The position numbers and the translations under genes are program-made. The notes under the pieces are model-generated. The model did not search any database. It worked only from the letters and a program-made list of their open reading frames with translations, and had not been told where the DNA came from. DNA of 64,000 bases from the NCBI GenBank assembly GCA_027924645.1, contig BSBN01000213.1, forward strand, positions 29,328,501-29,392,500. The letters are read 5' to 3'. Positions 48,522-60,180 of this stretch are shown here, piece after piece. Positions within the stretch are counted from its first letter, which is position 1. The number at the start of each line of letters is the position of its first letter. This DNA is from Cunninghamia lanceolata. Taxonomy: Eukaryota; Streptophyta; Pinopsida; Cupressales; Cupressaceae.

Positions 48522-50031
48522 TGATGCAGAGGCATCCACACTATAACCTTAACATACAGCATGGATGTCCGCAACCCTTCATCATCATCATCATCATCAT
48601 CATATTTTCTTTAACACTGTCAGCATCATCATATTTACTCTACCGACCGATATCCTCCTGCAGACAAGCCTTCGCCCTTTCGCATGTCCACAGCATCATC
48701 ATACCCGACTATCGGCAGCATCATCATATTTCGAAGAGGCATGAAATATCCTCCTGCTGACTACTGTTCACTTCCTTATCGCTTTTCACCTTTCGCCTTT
48801 CAACAGCATCATGATATTCGGCAAGCGCAAACATCCTCCTGACGTTCACTGTTCATCTCACCGATGACCTCTACCTTCACTATCTTCAGCATCATGATGT
48901 TCAACATCATGTTCATCAGCAGGATATAAAACATCTTGTTCCTCCCATATATCCTGATGATGACAAACCTTAACTCCACGCACCGTCCCCTCGAAGCTTA
49001 CGTCACCCCGATATCCTGATGACGTATATCCTGATGACGATGACGTCACATGCAGCTCCTTAATATCCTGCTGCTCTGAAATATCCTGATGACGTATATC
49101 CTGATGATGATGATGTCATATCCTGCTGTTGGCCAAACTTAACTTTTTCTTCGGCCCGCGATCAACCTGATCTTCTACCTTATGCCGATGCACTCCTTCT
49201 CGGCACCTCCTGATGATGATCACCCCGATGCACTTTCACTTTATGCAACCAACTGCATCATGCTCTTCTCCACTTATCCGGATGACGATGCCCGAAGCGA
49301 CTGCAGGATATTCACCAAATTATCCTGATGATGCCGTTTTGACAAATTTCCAGCCTTAGCGGATTTTCACTGTTCTGATCCGCCGAACCTCCTGGGATGA
49401 CCTGATCCACTTCCAGGGTGATCTTCCAAACTCTATCAGCTCGACCTAGCACATACCCATGCTAGGGTCTTCAACATCTCTTGACGGCGATCCTGCACAC
49501 CTGCATGCGAACAGAAAACAAACTAAAACCTAACCTACTGTACATAACCATTCCACCGATCCGACGAATCAACCGGTGGAATGGATCAGCGAATCCATGA
49601 AACCACCAAACCAGCAAATCGATCAAGCAATGGAATTCAACAGAGGATGAACAATAACAGGATCTCTTTATTGATTTCAACAGATGCTATTACAATACTC
49701 TGTCTCTCTCTCGCAAAGTCTGATCGATGATATATGCAATATCAACCGATCCTCATGCTTAAATAGATTTTCCTGCGAGTACTACTGACCCGACTCCAAG
49801 CGGCTGGGAAATCTCTCCAGGCGGCTGGGAGATCCAACCGGACCTACAGCATGACAGCTGTCTAACAAACTACCTAAAAATAGTAAAACATGGTCAGCAT
49901 GATCTTAGTACAGTCAGCATGACCTTATTACATGCATTGGTCTTATCAAACCTTCTTGGAAAACATAAACAAGACTCAAACTAACTAACTGCCTCATGAA
50001 GGCCAGCTGTCAGGTAGGTGCTCCTGCACCA
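48522..50031 (-). repeat. 3' LTR of the non-autonomous gypsy element
   Basis: TGATGCAG...CCTGCACCA. On the minus strand it has a TATA-like CTATTTAAGC (49757-49766) and an AATAAA signal (49667-49672), which place U3 at 50031 to about 49735 and a long U5 below about 49650. A (CAT)n tract lies near 48580 and repeated ATCCTGATGACG words at 48950-49130. Confidence 0.92.
49757..49766 (-). promoter_or_regulatory. LTR TATA-like box
   Basis: Minus strand CTATTTAAGC, about 270 bp into the LTR. An AATAAA poly(A) signal lies 85-100 bp downstream, giving the normal U3-R-U5 order. The same box is in the other LTR near 53516-53527. Confidence 0.5.
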
Positions 50032-52136
50032 TACTCCCCAACAGAAAAGAACTCATGTCCCATGAGTTTGGGTTGTGGAAGTCCTCCACCTTTACACTTT
50101 GCCTTTGCAGTGTTCTGCCCTATTCCAGCTTTATCCTCTGCTGTCTCTTGGCTGCTCCAAGACTTCTGAACTGTAACTTGCTGTCTGGCAAGTAAATCCT
50201 CATGCCTGTCAATGTAGGCCCTTCTCTCACATACCTTGTGTTTGTCAAGTTGTCTGACCAGAACCTCTGTCTGAACTGCCTCTTGAACTGCTGTAATGTT
50301 CAACTCTATCTTTCTTTCAACCTTTATAGGACAAACAATAGTCCCAACTATGACAACATCCTTGTCATTCCTCTCAACTGGTTGCTGTTTGCAATCCTGT
50401 TTCTGAACCTGCTGCTGACCTCTGTCAGTCACAATGGAAGCTTTCTTCAACCTGTTGTCCTTAACAACTCCTTTCCCTGCAGTGTCCTCAATTGCCTTTA
50501 TGCCTGCTCCTATAGGCATCTGCACAAACTCCTTCTTTCCCATTAAAATGATTTGGGCTGCCTTCTGTACTGCAGCATTTGCCTGCAATGGCATCAACTT
50601 AATAGTCTTCCCATCTTTCTTGATGGTGTAGGTATTAGCATACCCATCATACAGTACCCTTCTATCAAATTGCCATGGTCTACCCAACAGTAGGTGACAA
50701 CATTCCATGGGCAATATGTCACACAAAACTCTATCATGATATGCTCCAATCTGAAAATCCACATATGCCTGTTCATATACCCAAAGTGATTGACTATCAC
50801 TCACCCAAGATGCCTTGTAAGGGTGTTGATGTGGAATCCTTTCCAAATGCAGTTTATCCACCATTTCCTGGGATACCATGTTGTCTGTTGAACCAGTATC
50901 AATGACAACCTTGCATACTTTACCTTTGCTCTTACATGTGGTCTTGAAAAGAGCTCTTCTTTGCATCATATCCTTTGATGCCTGCAAACTAATTCTCCTT
51001 AGCATCAATGCTTCTCCATCCTCAGGATATCCATAACCGACAGAAACTCTATCTGTTTGCTCTACTTTCTCTTCTTGCACAAGTTGTACCCTCTTGTCAT
51101 TCGTTCTATCATCTCTGGATGATGAACCTTTGCTTTCTGGACATTTGAAAGATGGATGACCAAACTCACCACAGGTGTAACACTTTCCTGAAAATGTAGT
51201 AGAACCTCTACCACTTCCAAATCTGCCTCTATTACCTTTCCATCCACCTCTGAAATCAGACTGTCCCTGTCCTTTACCAGTGTCTTCTTGACCCTCATTG
51301 GTTTGCCTTGTTGTAGGGGCTGCTCCTCTTCCCCTCATACTGCTGCCTCTTCCTCTCATGGACTTATCTTGTCTCCTATTCATCTTTTCTTCAATCCTGA
51401 TTGCCATTTGGTAACAATCCTCCACATTCTTAGGGTTAGCTAAAACTAACTCATCCTGTATATTCAATCTCAAACCAGCCAAGTACCTAGCCACCTTTTC
51501 TACCTCATTCTCATGATGACCAGATCTCATACTCAACTTATAAAACTCCTCAGTATATGCCTTCACATCCATTTCCTTCTGCCTTAAAAATTGCAGCTTC
51601 TTAAACATCTGAATTTCATAATCCCTAGGCAAGAATTTACCTTTGATCCTTGCTACCATCTTATCCCATGAAGTGATCTTTGACTTCCCTTGCTTCCTTC
51701 TCTCGGACTGTACATAATCCCACCATACCAAAGCATGACCTCCTAACTTGGTCTTTGCAATCTTTACCTTCTGATCCTCAGCAACATCTTCACATTCAAA
51801 GTGATTATCAAGTGCAGTAATCCAATCCAGTAACTCATCTTCATTCAAACTTCCATTATACTTGGAAACATCAACCTTTACCTTAGGTTTATCACCCTGC
51901 ACTGCCTTTAACAGTTTTGCAAATTTCTGGTCTTCAGCTACCTCTTCATACTCTTCAACAGTATCTTCATCTTCTTCAGACTCACTGTCTTCCACTTCCC
52001 TCTTTTTGTTCTTTTCCAGGGCTACAAGCCTGGCTTGAAGTGCTTCAGCAAGCTCCTTCATTTTCCTCATCTCTCTGGCATGTTTTTCCTTCATCTCCTG
52101 CAATTCCCTTGCAGTACCATTACCTTTCGGAGGCAT
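50010..52136 (-). CDS. intact gag-protease polyprotein of the non-autonomous gypsy element
   Basis: 708 codons, uninterrupted, starting at 52136 (MPPKGNGTARELQEMKEKHA). A coiled-coil and acidic region is at residues 5-75, the retrotransposon gag domain about 95-240 (DWITALDNHFE, YLAGLRL), and an RG-rich stretch about 255-315. The CCHC zinc knuckle CYTCGEFGHPSFKC is at about 319-332 and the aspartic protease VVIDTGSTDNMV at about 411-421, with LLGRPWQFD near 483. The last 200 residues are Gln/Lys/Val-rich with no known domain, where reverse transcriptase would follow in an autonomous element. The frame crosses the polypurine tract and ends 22 bases inside the 3' LTR. Gag would form particles packaging the RNA and the protease would process it. 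Retention of an open frame suggests recent mobility. Confidence 0.92.
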   Translation of the reverse strand: MPPKGNGTARELQEMKEKHAREMRKMKELAEALQARLVALEKNKKREVEDSESEEDEDTVEEYEEVAEDQKFAKLLKAVQGDKPKVKVDVSKYNGSLNEDELLDWITALDNHFECEDVAEDQKVKIAKTKLGGHALVWWDYVQSERRKQGKSKITSWDKMVARIKGKFLPRDYEIQMFKKLQFLRQKEMDVKAYTEEFYKLSMRSGHHENEVEKVARYLAGLRLNIQDELVLANPKNVEDCYQMAIRIEEKMNRRQDKSMRGRGSSMRGRGAAPTTRQTNEGQEDTGKGQGQSDFRGGWKGNRGRFGSGRGSTTFSGKCYTCGEFGHPSFKCPESKGSSSRDDRTNDKRVQLVQEEKVEQTDRVSVGYGYPEDGEALMLRRISLQASKDMMQRRALFKTTCKSKGKVCKVVIDTGSTDNMVSQEMVDKLHLERIPHQHPYKASWVSDSQSLWVYEQAYVDFQIGAYHDRVLCDILPMECCHLLLGRPWQFDRRVLYDGYANTYTIKKDGKTIKLMPLQANAAVQKAAQIILMGKKEFVQMPIGAGIKAIEDTAGKGVVKDNRLKKASIVTDRGQQQVQKQDCKQQPVERNDKDVVIVGTIVCPIKVERKIELNITAVQEAVQTEVLVRQLDKHKVCERRAYIDRHEDLLARQQVTVQKSWSSQETAEDKAGIGQNTAKAKCKGGGLPQPKLMGHEFFSVGEYGAGAPT
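50032..50042 (-). other. polypurine tract
   Basis: Minus strand GTTGGGGAGTA lies immediately before the 3' LTR start TGGTGCAGG. It is inside the gag-protease coding frame. Confidence 0.65.
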
Positions 52137-52265
52137 TTTGTCAACCTCTCACTCAACACACAACACACACTCAACTCTACCTCTGCCCTTTCGGTGACAG
52201 AATCAACTCTACCTCTGCCCTTGCGGTGACAGAATCAACACACAACAGCCCAGACCTTTTGCTGA

Positions 52266-52277
52266 GCTCTGATACCA
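52266..52277 (-). other. primer-binding site, tRNA-iMet
   Basis: Minus strand TGGTATCAGAGC, three bases from the 5' LTR border. Confidence 0.92.
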
Positions 52278-52280
52278 CTA

Positions 52281-53793
52281 TGATGCAGAGGCATCCACAC
52301 TATAACCTTAACATACAGCATGGATGTCCGCAACCCTTCATCATCATCATCATCATCATCATCATATTTTCTTTAACACTGTTAGCATCATCATATTTAC
52401 TCTACCGACCGATATCCTCCTGTAGACAAGCCTTCGCCCTTTCGCATGTCCACAGCATCATCATACCCAACTATCGGCAGCATCATCATATTTCGAAGAG
52501 GCGTGAAATATCCTCCTGCTGACTACTGTTCACTTCCTTATCGCTTTTCACCTTTCGCCTTTCAACAGCATCATGATATTCGGCAAGCGCAAACATCCTC
52601 CTGACGTTCACTGTTCATCTCACCGACGACCTCTACCTTCACTATCTTCAGCATCATGATGTTCAACATCATGTTCATCAGCAGGATATAAAACATCCTG
52701 TTCCTCCCATATATCCTGATGATGACAAACCTTAACTCCACGCACCGTCCCCTCAAAGCTTACGTCACCCCGATATCCTGATGACGTATATCCTGATGAC
52801 GATGATGTCACATGCAGCTCCTTAATATCCTGCTGCTCCGAAATATCCTGATGACGTATATCCTGATGATGATGACGTCATATCCTGCTGTTGGCCAAAC
52901 TTAACTTTTTCTTCGGCCCGCGATCAACCTGATCTTCTACCTTATGCCGATGCACTCCTTCTCGGCACCTCCTGATGATGATCACCCCGACGCACTTTCA
53001 CTTTATGCAACCAACTGCATCATGCTCTTCTCCACTTATCCGGATGACGATGCCCGAAGCGACTGTAGGATATTCACCAAATTATCCTGATGATGCCATT
53101 TTGACAAATTTCCAGCCTTAGCAGATTTTCACTGTTCTGATCCGCCGAACCTCCTGGGATGACCCGATCCACTTCCAGGGTGATCTTCCAAACTCTATCA
53201 GCTCGACCTAGCACATACCCATGCTAGGGTCTTCAACATCTCTTGACGGCGATCCTGCACACCTGCATGCGAACAGAAAACAAACTAAAACCTAACCTAC
53301 TGTACATAACCATTCCACCGATCCGACGAATCAACCGGTGGAATGGATCAGCGAATCCATGAAACCACCAAACCAGCAAATCGATCAAGCAATGGAATTC
53401 AACAGAGGATGAACAATAACAGGATCTCTTTATTGATTTCAACAGATGCTATTACAATACTCTGTCTCTCTCTCGCAAAGTCTGATCGATGATATATGCA
53501 ATATCAACCGATCCTCATGCTTAAATAGATTTTCCTGCGAGTACTACTGACCCGACTCCAAGCGGCTGGGAAATCTCTCCAGGCGGCTGGGAGATCCAAC
53601 CGGACCTACAGCATGACAGCTGTCTAACAAACTACCTAAAAATAGTAAAACATGGTCAGCATGATCTTAGTACAGTCAGCATGACCTTATTACATGCATT
53701 GGTCTTATCAGACCTTCTTGGAAAACATAAACAAGACTCAAACTAACTAACTGCCTCATGAAGGCCAGCTGTCAGGTAGGTGCTCCTGCACCA
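52281..53793 (-). repeat. 5' LTR of the non-autonomous gypsy element
   Basis: Near-identical to 48522-50031, ends CTGCACCA and is followed by TAGCC. All differences seen are transitions. Confidence 0.93.
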
Positions 53794-53798
53794 TAGCC

Positions 53799-54410
53799 AT
53801 ATTAGAAGCAACAAAAGACACAAAAATGGAAGCAAAATTAGAAGCAACAAGTGACATTATATCGGAAGCAAAATCGAAAGCAAAACTAGAAGCAAAATTG
53901 GAAGCAACAGTGGAAGAAAAACTAGAAGCAAAATTGGAAGCAAAACCAGAAGCAAAAACGAATGCAAAATTGGAAGCCAAACTGGAAGCAAAACTAGAAG
54001 AAAAATTGGAAGTGAAACTAGAAGCAAAATTTGAAGCAAAACTAGAAGGAAAACTCGAAGCAAAACTGGAAGAAAACCAGGAAGAAAAATTGGAAGCAAA
54101 ACAGGAAGCAAAACCAGAAGCAAAATTGAAAGCAAAACTGGAAGCAAAACAAGAATTAAAATTGGAAGCAAAAATGGAAGCAAAACCAAAAGCCAACCTG
54201 GAAGCAAAACTAGAAGAAAAATTGGAAGCAACAGTGGAAGCAAAATTGGAAGCAAACCTAGAAGCAAACCTAGAAGCAAAACTGGAACTACAACCAGAAG
54301 CAAAACTGAAAGCAAACTTGGAACCAACACAAGAAGCAAAACTAGAAGCAGAATCAGAAGCTAAATCAGAAGCAACAAAATCTGGCGCTAAACCTAGCAC
54401 TAAAATCTGA
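53799..54410 (+). repeat. GAAGCAAAACT minisatellite, right part, open as an EAKLEAK-repeat frame
   Basis: Imperfect 12-bp (and 24-bp) repeats such as GAAGCAAAACTAGAAGCAAA. The + frame 53826-54410 is open for 194 codons (EAKLEAK repeats) and two minus-strand frames are open for 160 and 214 codons. This is expected when a 12-bp unit without stops is repeated. A charged helical protein is conceivable, but nothing (no start context, no flanking exon) supports expression. Downstream it grades into GGCGCTAAA words up to about 54510. Confidence 0.8.
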
Positions 54411-54589
54411 TGCTAATCTTGACACTAAACATGGCGTTATAACTGGTGCTAAACCTGGCGCTAAATACGGCACAAAAGTCAAATGCAATTGGGTGCCAAG
54501 TTTGGCACCAACAGAAGTGTCTAATTCATGGACTCAAATGCACTAAATTTTGGTGATATTTTAGGCACTAATTGCCTATTTTGTTGTAG

Positions 54590-57540
54590 TGGTACTTTGC
54601 TCTTCATTTTGTATGTTTTTTGTGTTTGAACCTTGAACATACTATTACTTGGAAGTGTGTTTAAACCTTGATCTTCATAGTGTGTATGTGGACTTGAGTT
54701 TGGATTCATTGTGTGTTGGATATTGTCTATCTTTGACTTCTTATTGTGGTTTGGGCTTTGACCTTTATTATGTGTGTGCTTTTGAGTTTTGCCTTCACTT
54801 TGTGTGTTGAAACTATTCTTATGCTTTAGATGAACCGTGTTTCTCATATGTGTGTTGAATACATGGTAGACTTTTTATGGTGTGTATTTTGTATGGTTTG
54901 AATGAAGATGAAGTATGTTGATTGAAGTATATGTACTTTGCCCTTTATTTTGTATGTTTTTTATGTTTGAACCTTGAGCATCCTAATATTTGTAAGTGTG
55001 TTTGAACCTTGATCTTCGTAATGTGTATGTGGACTTGAGTTTTGCTTCATTGTGTGTTGGATATTGTCTAGCTTTGACTTATTATTGTGAATTGGACTTT
55101 GACCTTTATTATGTGTGTGCTTTTTAGTTTGGACTTCACTTTAGATGTTGAAACTATTATTATGCTTTAGATGAAGTGTGTTTCTCATATGTGTGTTGAA
55201 TACATGGTAGACTTTTTATGGTGTATATTTTTAATAGTTTGAAAGAAGATGAAGTCTATTGATGAAGTATATGTACTTTTCCCTTCATCGTATGTTTTTT
55301 GTGTTTGAACCTTGAGCATCCTATCATTTGGAAGTGTGTTTAAACCTTGACCTTCATAGTGTATATGTGGACTTGAGTTTGGCTTCATTATGTGTTCGAT
55401 ATTGTCTAACATTGACTTCTTATTGTGGTTTGGACTTTGACCTTTATTATGTGTCTGCTTTTGAGTTTGGCCTTCACGTTGTGTGTTGAAACTATTCTTA
55501 TGCTCTAGATGACGTGTGTTTCTCATATGTGTGTTGAATACATGGTAGACTTTTTATGGTGTGTATTTTGTATGGTTTGAATGAAGATGAAGAGTATTGA
55601 TGAAGTATATGTACTTTTCCCTTCATTTTGTATGTTTTTTGTGTTTGAACCTTGAGCATCCTATCAATTGGAAGTGTGTTTCAACCTTGACCTTCATAGT
55701 GTGTATGTGGACTTAGTTTGGCTTCATTGTGTATTGGATATTGTCTAACTTTGACTTCTTATGGTGGTTTGGACTTTGACATTTGTTATGTGTGTTCTTT
55801 TGAGTTTGGCCTTCACTTTGTGTGTTGAAACTATTTTTATGCTTTAGATGACGTGTTTCTCATATGTGTGTTGAATACATGGTAGACTTTTTATGATGTC
55901 TATTTTGTATGGTTTGAATGAAGATGAAGTGTGTTGATGAAGTATATGTACTTTTCCTTTCATTTTGTATGTTTTTTGTGTTTGAACCTTGAGCATCCTA
56001 TCATTTGGAAGTGTGTTTGAACCTTGACCTTCATAGTCTGTACGTGGACTTGAATTTGGCTTCATTGTGTGTTGGATATTATCTAACTTTGACTTCTTAT
56101 TGTGGTTTGGACTTTGACCTTTATATGTGTGTGCCTTTGAGTTTGGCCTTAACTTTGTGTGTTGAAACTATTCTTATGCTTTAGATGACGTGTGTTTGTT
56201 TATATGTGTCTTGAATACATGACTTTTTATGATGTGTATTTTGTATGGTTTGAATGAAGATGAAGTGTGTTAATGAAGTATATGTGCTTTGACCTTCATT
56301 TTGTATGTTTTTTATGTTTGAACCTTGATAATCCTATCATTTGGAATTATGTTTGAACCTTGACCTTCATAGTGTGTATGCATACTTGAGTTTGGCTTCA
56401 TTATGTGTTTGATATTGTCTAACTTTGACTTCTTATTGTGGTTTGGACTTTGACCTTTGTTATGTGTGTGCTTTTGAGTTTGTCCTTCACTTTGTGTGTT
56501 GAAACTAATCTTATGCTTTAGATGAAGTGTGTTTCTCATATGTGTGTTGAATACATGGTAGACTTTTTATGATGTGTATTTTGTATGGTTTGAATGAAGA
56601 TGAAGTGTGTTGATGAAGTAAATGTACTTTCCCTTCATTTCTAATGTTTTTTGTGTTTGAACCCTGAGCATCGTATCATTTGGAAGTGTGTTTGATCCTT
56701 GACCTTCATAGTGTGTATGTGGACTTGAATTTGGCTTCATTGTGTGTTGGATATTATCTAACTTTGACTTCTTATTGTGGTTTGGACTTTGACCTTTACT
56801 ATGTATGTGCTTTTGAGTTTGGCCTTCACTTTGTGTGTTGAAACTATTCTTATACATCTTTAGATGAAGTGTGTTTCTCATATGGTATGTTGAATACATG
56901 CTAGATTTTTTATGGTGTGTATTTTGTATGGTTTGAAAGAAGATGAAGTGTGTTGATGAAGTATATGTGCTTTGCCCTTCATTTTGTGTGTTTTTTTGTG
57001 TTTGAACCCTAAGCATCCTATCATTTGGAAGTCTGTGTTTGTATTTGAGTTTGGCTTCATTATGTGTTAGAAGTTGTCTAACTTTGACTTCTTATTGTGG
57101 TTTGGACTTTGACCTTTATTATGCATGTGCTTTTGAGTTTTGCCTTCACTTTGTGTGTTGAAACTATTCTTATGCTTTAGATGAAGTGTGTTTCTCATAT
57201 GTGTGTTGAATACATGGTAGAATTTTTATGGTGTGTATTTTGTATGGTTTAAATGAATATGTAGAGTGTTGATGAAGTATATGTAATATGCCCTTCATTT
57301 TGTATGTTTTTTGTGTTTGAACGTTGAGCATCTGATAATTTTGAAGTGTGTTTGAACCTTGACCTTCATAGTGTGTATATGGAATTGAGTTCGGCTTCAT
57401 TGTGTGTTGGATATTGTCTAACTTTGACTTCTTACTATGGTTTAGACTTTGACCTTTGTTATGTGTATGATTTTGAGTTCAGCCTTTACTTTGTGTGTTG
57501 AAACTATTGTTATACTTTAGATGAGGTATGTTTCTCATAA
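54590..57540. repeat. tandem satellite, period about 340 bp, about eight to nine copies
   Basis: CATATGTGTGTTGAATACAT recurs near 54846, 55187, 55526, 55859, 56537 and 57197, with diverged copies near 56200 and 56878, so the period is about 332-341 bp. Each unit contains TTTGAACCTTGA, TTGGATATTGTCTAACTTTG and GTTGAAACTATTCTTATGCT. Minus-strand frames in it (His/Lys/Thr-rich) repeat with the unit and are by-products. Confidence 0.88.
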
Positions 57541-60180
57541 TTGTGGTTTGGATGAACAACTTTTTATGGGTTGTTGGATTTTTTTTTAAAACTTTAGATT
57601 TTATTTCTTATGTTTGAACATTGGGTGTTTTTATATGTTTTCACATTGTGTGTTTTGATGTGTGTGAGACATTCAATTCAACTTTTGGGGGCTTTGTGGT
57701 TTGGACCTTTATGTGCTTTTGAGTTTGGCCTTCACTTTGTGTGTTGAAACTATTCTTATGCTTTAGATGTGGTGGCACCCTCAAATTTCATAAATTTGAT
57801 GTGCCAATATTTTTTCGACATGTGAACAAAGGCTTGGTCGACAAGCTGCTCAATCTATCCCGGAGGCCACCTTCGTCAACTAAAAATTTTCAACTCAGAA
57901 ATTATCTCGCAAATCTGTTTGGCAGGATGTTTTTCTGGCACATATGGTTACACACCTGCTCAATTTCATGCTTCTAGGACAAGTTCTGATCGGTCTTTTA
58001 ATTATTTTCTGACTGAGACCGGGTTAAAATTGGCTTTCTGAAAATTTTGAAATCTGGCAATTTTTAGGCTGACCCAGTTGCTGATTTGGTCTCAAACATC
58101 TCCAATTCCAATTTCATCAAAATAAGATACCATTTGATGCATTATTTTAATGCATTCGAGTTACATCAAACTTGTCCTATGGGTCAGTTTACAAAGCAAG
58201 TGCCTAAATTTGGGTGACGAAGCGAATTCTGAGGAAATGAGTTTGCTTAAAATAATTGATAATGCACCTGTGCAAATTTTCACGATCGTCGGATGCCCGG
58301 TTTGCCTGCAGTGGAAATGCGCCAAACACCTGGAGGAAGAAATTAAAAATTGCATAAGTTTCAAAGTTTAAAAATGCAATATAAAAATTAAATATTAGAG
58401 GGGGGCATTTTAAAAAAAGAAGTTTCAACTTGATAAGAAAAGTCAAATGTCATAGGGAAAGGCATGTAAAAGTTTATTAAACTTAATAAAAGTTTATTAA
58501 ACTTAATAAAAGTTTATTAAACTTAATAAAAGTTTATGAAGTGAAATAAGAGCTGCGTTGGTGCTTATTGCACCATTGCAACCCTCCCTCTTGCCTCTCC
58601 TTAGCCCCCTGGGATGGTGCAAAATGCGCATCGCAGGGCATTGTAAGGTCCTCTCCCTTTTGTAGGTGAAAGTAAGCTGCTTCCTTTGTTTTTATGGTGA
58701 TTTTGATAAGTTTTTGGCTGCTACTGGTGGGTTTTAGTGTTGTCAATGTTGTCAATAACATTTTTTGGTCTTAGGCACTTTTTTGAAGGCATTTTTTTGG
58801 CCCAAAATTGTTGTTTCAGGCTGCAAAATCTTCCCGCAACCATTCCTCATGCATTGGCGAATGTTTTTTTGGGTGTTTGAAATGATTTCAGAGTGCCACA
58901 ATGGCCAAAACGCCCCTCCTCTGTCAAAAATGACCTAGAGATGTTTGGTTTGGGGAAAGATCAGAATTGGATGTTGTTGTGATGGTCTTTCTATGGAAAA
59001 ATGCTATGGAGAAGCTGAAGAATGAGAGCCAGGGTTCAATCTGCATCTGTGAAGAGGAATGAAGTCTCCATCTACTACCGTTCAAATTGGGGGATGAGTA
59101 AAAAATGTAAAAAAAATAAAAGAGGGATATTAAAGCATATTTTATTCATTTTCCTTCTCCTCTTTTAATGTATTAATTTTTTATTCCCAATGCATTTTGG
59201 AGGGAAAATTGTAATGGAAAAAGTCTCACCTACCTCCAGAATGTAATAAATTTTAGGGCAACATGTTTGATCCTATAAGAAAACTACTGGGCTTTCATTT
59301 TGTGTTGTTGAAGATTGGATATTTGAGCTTTGGAATGAAATACATGCTTTGACAGGTTGCCCCATCTTTGTGCTGTAAGTTTCAGTTTTCATGTTGAATG
59401 TCATTTTCATCAGTTGTCTATCAGTCTCAAGTTGCAATATATGAGTAATTCTATATGCATGTGTTTTTGTTAACTTTCTCCATTGTTATTTGCATTTTTC
59501 TTTTGAACTAGATAGCCAAGGGTTGTCTAAGTTCTTGAATGGACACTTGTTGTATTGCATATTTGATCTCTTACTTTTGATTAAGGAATAGATTAAATGT
59601 TTTAGGTCAAATATGGAGAAAAATGTTTTATGATAGGGATATTTATAAGTAGAGTTAGCATGAATACCTATTCTTGGGTGTTTCTGTAAAGCATAAACTA
59701 GTGAACCCTCTGAAGTTGTATGTCTATATTGTTGTTTGGAATAATTGCATGTTAAAATTTGACTCTACATCCTGAGATAGGCACCAGTCACAAGTTAGAA
59801 AGATTTCGTGGTTCAAATCCTAGTCTTGCAACCAAAACATATAAAGTAAAATCATGTCAAAATCTCAATCATTTAGGTTTTAGGAGTAGGGTTGTAGTTG
59901 CATGCTCTTAGAATTAACCAGTGTGATAGTCCAAGAACATTGTTAGTCTAAGGTTTATCCAACAAATCTTGGTGCATACCTGAGAGCATTATGCCTGAAG
60001 TAGTCAAATATAAATCGTTTGGTTTTAAATAAGGGAATACCCTCCCAGGTGCAGCAAAACCTAAAGTGAAGGGGAGACAAGTGCAAACAATCTCCCATCT
60101 TTGTTGGCCAAATCTTCCATTAAACTAGAGCATAAGAAGTGGCAAATCTTTAGAGTTTGATGTTTGCTGATTTGGGAACC
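57541..60180. other. intervening non-coding DNA, no gene recognised
   Basis: It contains two weak coding-like frames (57741-57977 and 58150-58371 on +) without recognisable domains, and AT-rich DNA. Near 58590-58680 is a short GC-richer stretch. No splice-consistent gene could be assembled. Confidence 0.35.
58468..58538. repeat. 20-bp tandem repeat, about 3.5 copies
   Basis: AAAGTTTATTAAACTTAATA repeated head to tail; each unit contains the palindrome TTTATTAAACTTAATAAA-like core. Confidence 0.9.

Larger units (their letters stand above)
48522..53793 (-). mobile_element. young non-autonomous Ty3/gypsy element (gag-protease only)
   Basis: LTRs are 48522-50031 and 52281-53793, with target duplication TAGCC at 48517-48521 and 53794-53798. 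The internal region is only 2.25 kb, with a tRNA-iMet primer site and one intact gag-protease frame; reverse transcriptase, RNase H, integrase and chromodomain are absent. By eye the two LTRs differ at about 16 sites (near 1%), all transitions, plus one CAT repeat unit. This is much less than in the other LTR elements here. It must depend on enzymes from a partner element. Confidence 0.93.

Noticed and set aside
50202..52522. + strand frames opposite the gag-protease gene and over the LTR
   Set aside because: Antisense to the intact 708-codon frame or spanning the (CAT)n tract (Ile runs).
53756..54400. 214-codon and 160-codon minus-strand frames (Ser/Ala/Phe-rich and Leu/Val-rich)
   Set aside because: Shadows of the 12-bp minisatellite that lacks stops in these frames; no gene signals.
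54521..57400. Minus-strand His/Asn/Lys-rich frames (NTHHEKH-like)
   Set aside because: They recur with the 340-bp satellite unit and contain no domain.
59800..59825. tRNA or second SINE suggested by GTGGTTCAAATCCTAG (B-box match)
   Set aside because: No convincing A box, no tRNA fold and no target duplication visible.
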